Below are positions 54,797-64,000 of a DNA stretch of 64,000 nucleotides, piece by piece. The position numbers and the translations under genes are program-made. Under the pieces are notes generated by a model that did not search any database, was not told the DNA's origin, and saw only the letters and a list, made by a program, of their open reading frames with translations. The DNA is from Cristatella mucedo (Eukaryota; Bryozoa; Phylactolaemata; Cristatellidae), in the NCBI GenBank assembly GCA_009760855.2, contig WPIO01000366.1:1-64000 (forward strand). The letters are read 5' to 3'. How positions within the stretch are numbered: position 1 is the first letter of the stretch; every line of letters starts with the position of its first letter.

Positions 54797-56600
54797 ACAC
54801 CTGTGACCTTTCTTAAAACGTTCTCCGATGTTTCTGGCTGTGATGTGGCTGCCTTAATAAGGTCTAGCAAAAAGAGCTCGTCTCCTGAAGACCCTATACC
54901 TTCATCTCTGTGGTCTTCACTTGCAGACCAACTTAGCCCTGCCATAACCAAGATTTTAATGCATCTTTGGGAAAAGGGATCGTCCCCAAGTCCTTCAAAT
55001 TGGCAATCGTTAGACCTATTCTTAAAAAGCCTGGATTGGACACAGAGATCCTAGCAAACTATCATCCAGTTTCCCTTCTTACGTTCTTATCAAAGATCCT
55101 TGAAAAAATTGTTGCTAAGCAGCTGGTTGAACATATTAAAAATAATGGAATGTCAGAAACATTTCAATCAGGTTTCAAGAGGTAGCACTCTACTGAAACT
55201 GCTCTCCTTCGTGTTAACAATGACATTCTACGTGGCAGCGACGACGGGAATGTCACTGCCCTAGCTCTGCTAGATCTGTCTGTTGCCTTCGACAGTATTG
55301 ATCACGAAGTTCTGCTTGACCGATTGAGAACAACGATCGATGTGGCAGACGAAGCACCGGCGTGGTTTAAATCATACTTGTCCGATCGTGTTAAATCCGT
55401 GTCGTGTGGGGGTCAGGTCTCTGACACAAGAAGGGTCACCTGTGGAGTCCCTCAATGGTTTTGTACTCGGTCCCTTGCTGTTCTCCATGGCTACACAACC
55501 TCTGGGAAAAGTGATTAAGGCCCATGGAATAGGATATCACTTCTATGCTGACGATACTTAGTTGTATTTGTCACTTAAACTGTCGGAATCAGCTGCAGCA
55601 ACTGAGAAACTGAATGCTTGCCTTGCCGATATTCGATCCTGGATGTCGGAAAACGGCCTGAAATTAATCGACGATAAAACCCAAAACAAAAAACTGCTTC
55701 TCATAGGACACCCTAAGCGTGTGTCTGGATTAAAAGGCTTTGCTGTTCTAATGGGTGATGCTATTGTGCGACCTCCACCACGTGCTCATAATCTAGGTGT
55801 CGTGTTCGACAGCTGCCTCAATTTCAAAAGCTTCATTCAGAAGACTGTCTCTACAGCTAACCATCACATCCGATCCATATCTAAGATTAGAAGCTGTCTC
55901 CCACAGTAGCTTGTAAGAAATTTAAATATTTCTTTTGTTCTGTCTCGGCTTGAGTATTGGAATTCCCTTTTGTCGGGGCTGCCAAAGAAAGCTATTGTGC
56001 CACTACAGCGGACCATGAGTATGGTTGCAAGGCTGGTCTTCAAGTCCCAGCGGTTTGAGCACGTGTCACCTCTGCTGAAAGAGCTAGGATGGTTGTCGGT
56101 CGAGCAAAGGATACAGAGCAAATTTCTTACGCTGACCCACAAGGTCCGCCACGGCTTGGCTCCTTCGTATCTAGCTGAACTGCTGCATCAGTTTCAGCCT
56201 GTTCGTGCCCTCAGGTCCCGTGTGGACAATAAATTAGCTGTCCCATTCCTCCTCTTAAAGACAATTTGCGACAGAAGCTTTAGCTCTGCATGTCCTAGAC
56301 TGTGGAACTCGCTTCCACAATTCGTACCCAACGACAACTACTCTCCAACTGCCGACTATGGCACATCTTTTTCAGCGGTCCTGAACTGCTACTTCTATGC
56401 TACTCACTACCTCAACTGCTCTCCTGACCCTGCTATGCTTCCCACTTTCTCTTGGTTGCGTGAGACGAAGTCTGTGGGCTACCGAATGCGTACCGAAAGC
56501 CACTTAGGCTGCGAGTGAGCTATACAAAACTGTTCTGCGTAAAACCCGCATCGTGTTTATGACTTTGTGGAATTACTGACGGAGATACATTAAATTACAT
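54797..56600 (+). mobile_element. LINE-B retrotransposon, 5'-truncated
   Basis: Begins just before the RT core (VTFLKTFSDVSGCDVAALI), with [18 protein letters not shown], a SVAFDSIDHEVLLDRL segment, and a GVPQ motif broken by a frameshift near 55455. FYADDT follows, with a stop directly after. The C-terminal part LGWLSVEQRIQSKFLTLTH and the 3' UTR with ACATTAAATTACATC end it. It split the Q3 gene. Confidence 0.8.
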
Positions 56601-57590
56601 CCGTTGCATCTGATTGGGTAATCTAAACTGCTGTGTCAGTGTCTGGCACATCCATTGCATGTGATGAACTGACCTGGATGGCTGCTGCAGCTGCTGGTAT
56701 CACTGGTAATACCAATAAAAATAGGTCAGTTCAGAGCCCTCAAAGAACTCATTAATTATAATAATAATAATAATAATACATACGATATAGTACTCTCAGA
56801 TAACCTAATCTCTTATTAGGCACTTGACAGTTTCAGAAAAGGAAGCACGATCGAATGGTTAGTGGTAGCAAGCTCAATAAGCAACGAGAATAACATGGTC
56901 AGTTAAGGATGACATGCATAGGGTCAGCATGCCAGTATGGTTAGTGGCAACAGGCACAATGTCAGCACACATGACCACATAATGGGTGAATTACGGGCTC
57001 ACTAAATGCTAAAATAAATAATTGCTATTTTAGTTTCCTTTCAAATATCGTCCAGTCAAGAGATGTCACGATGGAAGTCGAGAGTGAGTTCCAGGCTTTG
57101 GGAGCATACTAACTAATCACTCTAGGAGCATTCAAGCTCATCCCATTATCGGAAACTGTACACATGATTTACGTATGCAGCTACATCTGCTGAGGAGATG
57201 TAAGTACTTGTTGCATCCAATGATGTAATGGACTCCAACTCGGCTGCTGGTGAGACGGTGGGTAGGACATCTGGAATGAATGCTGGAAAAAACGAGTGCT
57301 GTCGTGGTGGTTGACCGAGCTGCTTGTTCTGATGCATTACTCGAGAATCCTGCACAGTTTGTGGCTGTTGCAAAAGACACTGCTTATACTGCTAAGTGCT
57401 AATCGGTGGCTGTAGCCGCTCCCCAAATTGTTGTTGTAGCAGCACGTACTGTTGCTGGGACGGTTGAGAGACCTTCTGCTGAGGCTCCATGGATTGAGTG
57501 CGATACGGGAACTGCAAAAATTGGGGCTGCCACTGCCTTTGCTGAAATTTAACAAGATGAAGACGAAGTATGTTATAGCATGTGCCTCAG
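56601..57590 (-). repeat. Upstream Q3 remnants with LINE-A tail
   Basis: 56601-56735 on the minus strand reads QQLQQPSRSVHHMQWM, a Q-family piece. 56740-57120 is a LINE-A 3' fragment with an AATAATAATAATAATAATAC start. 57130-57590 is the third copy of the Gln-rich exon-like unit, broken by frameshifts. Confidence 0.5.
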
Positions 57591-57599
57591 ATGACACTG

Positions 57600-60050
57600 A
57601 TGCTTCTCAAAATTAATGTCCTTCAAAATTCTGGCAAAACAAAAGTCGTCTTAAAATAGTTATCCTGAGCACGAAACGCACCCTTCATGAATGCTACCTA
57701 TCACAAACCCGGCACCTAAAAAGTCGTACCTCCTCTTAGAGAGATACCTTAAGTGTTAGTCGTCATTTCTTAACGGAAAACACCTAGCTAGTGCAAATTA
57801 GAAAGTTCCTTACCGGATTGACTCGACTTGATGGATCTGAATTAGCCGTGATGTACTGCATGGAACTCGCAATAAACATGATTTTTTCGCGAACAAAGAG
57901 GTTATGCGAAAGTGACCCTTGAACAAAACCGAAGTGAGATGCTGGCTATCCTAATACTAACCACGTTCATAGGACATATACACACATACTCCAAAATTAT
58001 AATTAATATTACTATCGATTGGTCATCTTTAGAGCACCACAAGAAAAATAAATCCCTATATGGAGATTTGCAACTCGTAGGAAGCTAACTGAAGATCCAG
58101 GTTCAGAAGCGATATGCACTGTATCACACCGATAAAAGCATAACCAATCAAACGACGAGACGTTCAGGGAAACCGGCAGCAGGGAGCTCCTGCTGGTAAC
58201 GCATACTTCATTCATCACGTGCAGGTAAGCAGGCAAAACACACGGGAACAAATGAAACACTGACAAGCTATATTGTACGATTATTGATCGCGCCATGTAA
58301 GGTTCATTTTTATGTCACACTTACACGATTAATGGTCTCTTGACTTAAAATAGCTGCTCACCAAATACTGTGAACATTCTCATGCTGCTATTTCACGTTT
58401 CGAACAATGCCGTAGTCAATCGCGACGGCCCCAAGGAGAGCACCATTTTAACTACTTGAAAAATCGCTTTTTTGGCAACAACTATATCTTTTACGAAATC
58501 AACACCTTACATGCCGACGACTGGGGTCGATCTTTGTACGAGCTTGCTTTCTCTTGCTTTCTGTTTCGTGGCCAGGAAATCTACACGAACAGCAATAGTC
58601 ATTTCAAGTACCAAGCGATAACTAAACCAGCACGTTGGCTCTTTTAATCCTAGTGCAAGCAGAAAGAGTATGCTGCAACCATAAAATTTGGCTGGCCCGA
58701 ATGTGCAGATTACAGGTTCACACAAGCGCCAGTCTTAGAAGAAATCAATTCATTTCTCCAGCAGTCCAAAGGTTCGCTGTATCAGAGATAAAGTCAGAGA
58801 GATTACTGACTTCTGTCTTTAACAGCTGCACACTCCGGGGAATATTTCGACCGATTGGCTACACTATTTGATACAACCACACTAACTGAACAAGGAATGG
58901 AGTCTCGGCAGAAACGGATTTTGATTGCCAGTCAAAGCAGCTGAGTTTGTCTTCTCTACGGCATCGGAAGCCTTAGTTTCAACTTTCAGATGAAAATTCA
59001 ACCGCACTACCTTCTATCTATGCCGTAATGTCTTTCAGGGTTGTATGGTAAAGATGAATAAAATCTAAGCACGATAAAGCGTAAGGACGACCTTTTAGCC
59101 TCACATTTGTCACAAAAGTCTTCTGCTTTTCTGAAAAAAGTTGCGAACGCTATCGCTACTTATGACTAATCATACGACACGCCACACTCCTAACGATATT
59201 CAAAATGTATCGCAACTACCGAGTGTTAGTATATGAGGTACACAATGTCTTAAATCCTGTTGGCGGCGACTTAACCACAGCCATGCTAATCAAAAACTTC
59301 GCACACAAAACAGCAATGGCAAATAGGTAGTCGCAACGTATAGCTGCATACATTGTAAAAAATCAAATGAGTCAAGTCCAAGAGTCAGATAAATGCGGTT
59401 CAAATATGCTATTAAAAGCTAAACCACTTGCGAGTCGGCAAGTACAGGCTGGGCGTCACGACAGATTATGTGGCTACTCCCCTCCCGGTCGCATGCTGCG
59501 AACTATAACAGTCATGTTTGGATCCCTAAGCTCTTTTAGGTGTCAGGGACTGATACACAAAAGTAAAAACGCACACTTAAAATGTACATACTCATATACG
59601 CATACATGCACACATACATGCCTGTAATCAGGTATACGGACATGTATAGATATGTGCACCCATTCATAAATACATGCATAGGTAATATATGGTTAGATGC
59701 CATTTTTTGGTTTTGCTCCCTAAGAGAACTGGCGACCTTTTCCTCCAGACTTTCTTTTATGACTAGTGCCAATCAAGGTAACGCGTATCAGTGCATCACG
59801 GCTCTACACAGATCCGCTGAGGGATCATGCTGACCCTAACCTTTTCACAATCTTGCTGCAACTTGTTACGGCCAAAAAATTCCTTACCACATCAAGCAGA
59901 GCCCAGGAGTGATTCTGAGATATCTTTCTATTTAGAGGTTGTCTCTAAAAATCAAACACTACATCCCTAAAGCCTAAATGCTAAAACTCAAACCCAGAAA
60001 AATATATACTTGAACCACTGAGTTCAAAAAATATATGATTTAATTTTGGA
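57600..60050 (+). repeat. Dispersed host repeat R1, copy 2
   Basis: Direct partner of 43850-46100, including the ACAT-rich patch near 59580-59700. Frames such as 59367-59627 have counterparts in the other copies at the same place but no recognisable product. Confidence 0.65.
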
Positions 60051-60059
60051 TCATTCTCT

Positions 60060-60350
60060 CTTTTTACAAATTAGGCGAATCTTAGTGACGTCCTCTGGCG
60101 ACCGTATTAAAAAGGACATGCCGGATTATAGATATTCGCGTGACGTCATACCGTAAGAAGAAGTTCGTGCCCTTCCAAAGATGTGCAACCATGCAATTCG
60201 AGGAAGAGGAGCCGGTACCGGGTGCGACGTTGCACGGTGAGAGGAAAATGTTGACGACAACTTTCCAGCCACCCATGGACTGCACGGGATTCCTCTTCGA
60301 GTCAAGTTTTGCATGCCCAAAGGTCTCCAATTTCAGTGTGCATGTTCAGA
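60060..60350 (+). repeat. Inverted-repeat arm, left
   Basis: Reverse-complement partner of 62010-62290; shared landmarks are TATAGATATTCGCGTGACGT and ACGTTGACGACAA-like sequence. Confidence 0.6.
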
Positions 60351-60464
60351 GTATTTCTGTCTCAGTGCTCATGTTTTTACAGCCCCTATAGCAGTGCATT
60401 AGAGCAGAGCGGCCCTATCTCAGTGCGAATGTCTGAACCGCCCCTATCTTAGTGGCTTAGATCT

Positions 60465-60565
60465 TTACTTACCATTCAATTGCATTTCCCTTTGCAGCAA
60501 ATGTAAAGCGCCTAGAAAGAGATTAAGTTCTCTGAGGGCGCTTTATCAGGTGCATTATTATTGAT
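60465..60565 (+). repeat. LINE-A 3' tail
   Basis: ACTTACCATTCAATTGCATT, then the GCGCCTAGAAAGAG segment and GCGCTTTATCAGGTGCATTA. Confidence 0.7.
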
Positions 60566-60569
60566 GTGA

Positions 60570-60925
60570 TTTAGACGAAGCCAGTGCCTCATCTGCCAGA
60601 CCAATCATTGTACTTAATCGTTCAAGTAGGTGATGGTGATCAATGGTGTAGGAGACCGTGGATAGATCTAGCAGCACTCATACAGTGATATTAACATCAT
60701 CAAGGGTGCATAGGATGTCATTGGTTACACGGAGGAGAGCAGTTACATTGGAGTGCAGCTTATTGAAACCCGATTGAAGTTTTGGTCGGAGAGGCTTAAT
60801 GGAGGCACGAATGTGCACATTTTTTTCAGTAAAGAAGGCTGAAAACTTTTCGGCTGAGCCCTTAATATCTGGGGAGTCAGACCTGACAGCATTGGACAGT
60901 AAATGGTTTACTGTCTTATAAAGCC
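60570..60925 (-). mobile_element. LINE RT fragment with rearranged parts
   Basis: Minus strand encodes an RT segment (LLRVTNDIL, then TIDHHHLLERLSTMIGLAD) at 60570-60780, followed upstream by a LINE-B pre-RT segment at 60780-60925. The two parts come from non-adjacent regions of ORF2, so this copy is rearranged. Confidence 0.55.
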
Positions 60926-61004
60926 TCTGAGATAGGGGTTGTACAGAAATACGCTCTTTGATAGGTTCACTTTGAGCAAGCTCACTGAAATAGGCACAGT
61001 ACAG

Positions 61005-61660
61005 ACATAGGTTCTGTGATAGATGTACTCTGCACTTCTGTGGTTCTGTGATAGATGTACTCTGTTCTGTGATTCTGTGATAGATGTTCTGTAATTATGT
61101 GATGTGGTTCTATGATAGATGTTCTATGGGTGTGGTTCTGTGATATTTGCACTCTGAGCGAGCACACTGAGATAGGGGCGGTACAGACCTATGCACTGAG
61201 AGATGTGGGGTCTGTGCATGCACACTGAGATGGAAACAGTACAGACATAATCACTGAGATAGGTGGGCTCTGCTCAAGGACACTGAGATAGGAGGGTACA
61301 GACATAGGCACTGAGATAGGTGTGCTGTACTCAAGCCCACTGAGATAGGGCCTGTAAAGACCTAAGCCACTAAGATAGGGGCGGTACGGACATATGCTCT
61401 GTGATAGGCACACTGTGAGCAAGCAAACTAATATGGGGGCGGTACAGACATAGGCACTGAGATAGGTGCTCTCTACTCAAGCACACTGAGATATTGGGGG
61501 TACAGTCATTCCAACTGGGATAGGGGCATAGCACTGAGACAGGGTTGAGCTGTGCATTCACACTTAGATTCGGACGCTCAGTGCATGCAGACGGACATAG
61601 GGATAATACAGACAATATCACTGAGATAGGGAAGCTCTGAACATACACACTGAAATAGGA
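61005..61660 (+). repeat. Minisatellite cluster at palindrome centre
   Basis: 61005-61145 repeats a unit like GGTTCTGTGATAGATGT. 61145-61660 repeats a unit like CACTGAGATAGG, often followed by a G-rich link and GTACAGACATAGG. Units vary in length and sequence, so the array is old. The minus-strand Pro/Ser/Tyr-rich frames here are repeat by-products. Confidence 0.75.
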
Positions 61661-62005
61661 GACCTTGGGGCTTGCTAATAGACGAAGGGTAGGGTCCTCT
61701 CGACCACTAACGTGCATGTTATGCACGTACGTGCAGGTTACATACAGGCATTCTCCTCGAGGTGGACTCGGTGAGTCCTAGCACCCGGGATTGGCCACTG
61801 GACTTTCGAAGGGAGCGAACCCAGTAGCACCGATGGAGCAGGGCGCTGCTCTGGGAAGGGTAAGCTTACTAGAGCGCCTGTACGAGATCGTCGCTCGATG
61901 AACATCGGTGGCTGGGATTCGCCAAGCGACGGCTGAAGCGATTTAGCCGGCCCGAATGCTTTAATGTTGACTCGTGAACTCTATATAATTATACAAGGCT
62001 TTCCT
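61661..62005. other. Host sequence, nothing recognised
   Basis: No frame, repeat or motif that I can support. Confidence 0.35.
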
Positions 62006-62009
62006 TACG

Positions 62010-62290
62010 CAACAAGCTGGAAAATATGCATACCTGATAAGAAAAGCATCGTAATCAAAACTTGACTCAAAGAGAGAAATTCCGTGCACTTCCTGGCAGG
62101 CTGGAAATTTGTCGTCAACGTTTCCCTCTCACCGTGCACATTCCGAACCGGCGCCAGCTCCTATGACTCGAGTTGCCTGGCTGCACATCCATATAAGGCA
62201 GGAGCTTCATACGGTATGACGTCACGCGAATATCTATAATCACGTGCCCTTTTTTCATACGATCACCGGAAGACGTCGCTAAGATGCGCC
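62010..62290 (-). repeat. Inverted-repeat arm, right
   Basis: Partner of 60060-60350 in inverse orientation. Confidence 0.6.
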
Positions 62291-62830
62291 TAGTTTATAA
62301 AAGAGAGAGAGAGAATGATCGTAAACAAATTCTGACAAGAATACACTTCGCTATTACCATTGCCGTTTCCCTCGAAGCTTCAGAGAGTTCGTGTGCGATT
62401 AGTCGCTGGTGGGATACAGGTGGCAGGTTCGTAGCTTCCGGCGCGACCGCGTGTCGGCTTGAGATGACGACAGTAAACGGCCGCAAGGCTCTAGACGCTA
62501 ACCCTGCCCTTGCGGCCCGGAACTGATCGACCGCGAACTGACGGGCTTCATCAACTCGGACAAATTCGCCGACAACGAGCCGAAAGCTGTCGCTTGTCGC
62601 GGCCGACTGTCCGCGGTCAGGACGGCGGCGCTTTCTCTGCGACGCGACTTTGATGGGCGCTCGAAATGGCGCCTGTTAGCTCGTGTCATTCGGCCACATC
62701 GTACTTGTGCGGTGGCCCCCTTGCGTTCGTTTACCGTGGTGGGTCAGGTTTTCGTCACGGACTGTGTGCCAATAATTATCCAGTAAGCTGGTAGGTGTGG
62801 TATTTAATGTCCGTCTACGTTTACCTCATT
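62291..62830 (-). repeat. GC-rich unit, inverse partner of 46200-46690
   Basis: Shares landmarks such as GGACTGTGTGCCAATAAT-like and CGGACAAATTCGCCGACAAC with 46200-46690 in inverse orientation. A GA-rich stretch (GAGAGAGAGA) is at 62302-62313. No gene is supported. Confidence 0.55.
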
Positions 62831-62859
62831 TAAACGCATTTCTGAACCGTCCTTTCAGC

Positions 62860-64000
62860 TTAGATCACAAGATTTTGGGCGAAGTGATTCGGAGGATGGA
62901 TACTATGAGGGTTTTTATCTTTAGGACTCAGCGGTTCAAGTTTAAATTATTCTATATTTGAGTTTTTGCGTTTAGGTTTTAGGGTTGTAGTGTCTGATTT
63001 TTAAAGGCAATCTCTCGATAGAAAGATATCTCAAAATCACTCAAGATCTCTGCTTGATGTGGTAGGGGTTTTTTGGGCCGTAACAAGTGGCAGCAAGATT
63101 GTGATACATTCAGGGTTAGCATGATCCCTTAGTCGTTCTGTGTAGAGCCGTGATGCACTGATACGCGTTATCTTGATTTGCACAAGTCATAAAAGAAAGT
63201 CTGGAGAAAAAGGTCGCCAGTTCTCTTAGGGAGCAAAACTAACAAATGGTATGCAACCATGTAAAACCTATGCTTATATTTATTAATGCTTGCACGCATC
63301 CAGACGTGTCCGAATACCTGATTACACGCATGCATGTGTGCGTGTACGTGTATTTGAGTATGTACATTGTAAGTGTTTGCGTTTTTATTTTTGTGTATCA
63401 GTCCCTGACAACTAAATGAGCTTAGGGATCCAAACATGACTGTTATTGTTAGAAGCTTGCGACCGGGAGGGGAGTTGCAACATAGTCTGTCGTGACGCCC
63501 AGCATGTTCTTGCCGACTGGCAAGTAGTGTAGCTTTTCACAGCGTACTTGAACCGCAATTATCTCACTCTGGGACTTGACATTTTCGCTTTTTCACAACG
63601 CATGCAGGTATACGTTGTGACTATCTATTTCCCATTGCTGCTATGTGTGCGAAGTTTTAGATTAGCATAGCTATGGTTAAGTCCCTGCCAGCAGGATTTA
63701 AGACATTGTGTGCCTCATATACTAACACTCGGTAGTTGCAATACATTTTGAATATCGTTAGGAGTGTGGCGTGTCGTATGAGTAGTCATAAGAAGCGATA
63801 GCGTTCGCAACTTCTTTCAGGAAAACGAAAGACTTTTGTGACAAATGTGAGACTAAAAGGTCGTCCTTACGCTTTATCGTGCTTAGATTTTATTCATCTT
63901 TACCATACAACCCTGAAAGACATTAGGGCATAGATAGAAAGTAGTATGATTGAATTTTTATCGGAAAGTTGAAACTAAGACTTCAGATGCCGTAGAGAAG
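62860..64000 (-). repeat. Dispersed host repeat R1, copy 3 (inverted, runs off window)
   Basis: Reverse complement of about 58990-60050 and 45060-46100, continuing past the window edge. It forms the right half of the palindrome. Confidence 0.65.

Noticed and set aside
61189-61726. Pro/Ser/Tyr-rich frames on the minus strand.
   Set aside because: They arise from the CACTGAGATAGG minisatellite.
1-64000. CRISPR array, rRNA operon or complete tRNA gene.
   Set aside because: No regularly spaced short direct repeats with unique spacers, no rRNA-like sequence and no full cloverleaf were seen. The CA tract and minisatellite are simple repeats.

Overview
The window looks like a repeat-dense invertebrate (probably aquatic metazoan) chromosome that carries old DNA-virus insertions. 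The background is moderately GC-rich and full of CR1/L2-like LINE reverse transcriptases, LINE tails ending in TTA or ACATT microsatellites, a (CA)n tract, minisatellites and large direct and inverted duplications. The viral stretches are clearly more AT-rich. The host species cannot be named from the sequence.

Positions 1-20401 hold two head-to-tail copies (offset about 12.2 kb) of the structural module of an adintovirus/Polinton-like double-jelly-roll virus. Shared gene order is: major capsid protein (MCP), coiled-coil minor protein, one or two copies of jelly-roll protein 1, jelly-roll protein 2, Lys-rich protein, packaging ATPase (all minus); Zn-ribbon basic protein, adenain-like protease, unknown 165-residue protein (plus); PLA2 protein (minus), HNH-AP2 nuclease (plus), hydrophobic minor protein (minus). 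Copy A also keeps the fibre gene; copy B also keeps a YqaJ-like exonuclease. Both copies are decaying: each has stops and frameshifts, but the ATPase is open in both, PLA2 is open only in B, and the protease domain, the unknown protein, HNH-AP2 and fibre are open only in A. No family B DNA polymerase, rve integrase or terminal inverted repeat was seen.

Positions 20402-31827 are host repeats: a Gln-rich coiled-coil gene copy, a tRNA-like SINE candidate, LINE pieces and GC-rich duplicated sequence. Positions 31828-38090 and 46757-50420 form an inverted duplication holding a different part of the viral genome (MCP 3' end, exonuclease, a 40-residue ORF, fibre, unknown genes) next to a LINE tail; one arm was later split by a 2.6-kb LINE. 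Positions 38095-46690 and 50430-60050 are duplicated host blocks with two further Gln-rich gene copies, the second block carrying two LINE insertions. Positions about 57600-64000 form a large palindrome around a minisatellite.

The most interesting points are a TATATAG-like box directly upstream of the ATG of nearly every viral gene; a protease that lacks both box and ATG and instead overlaps the upstream Zn-ribbon gene in the -1 frame at an A-run; adenain-type cleavage motifs in two putative virion proteins; and a near-identical tract around the ATPase that suggests gene conversion.
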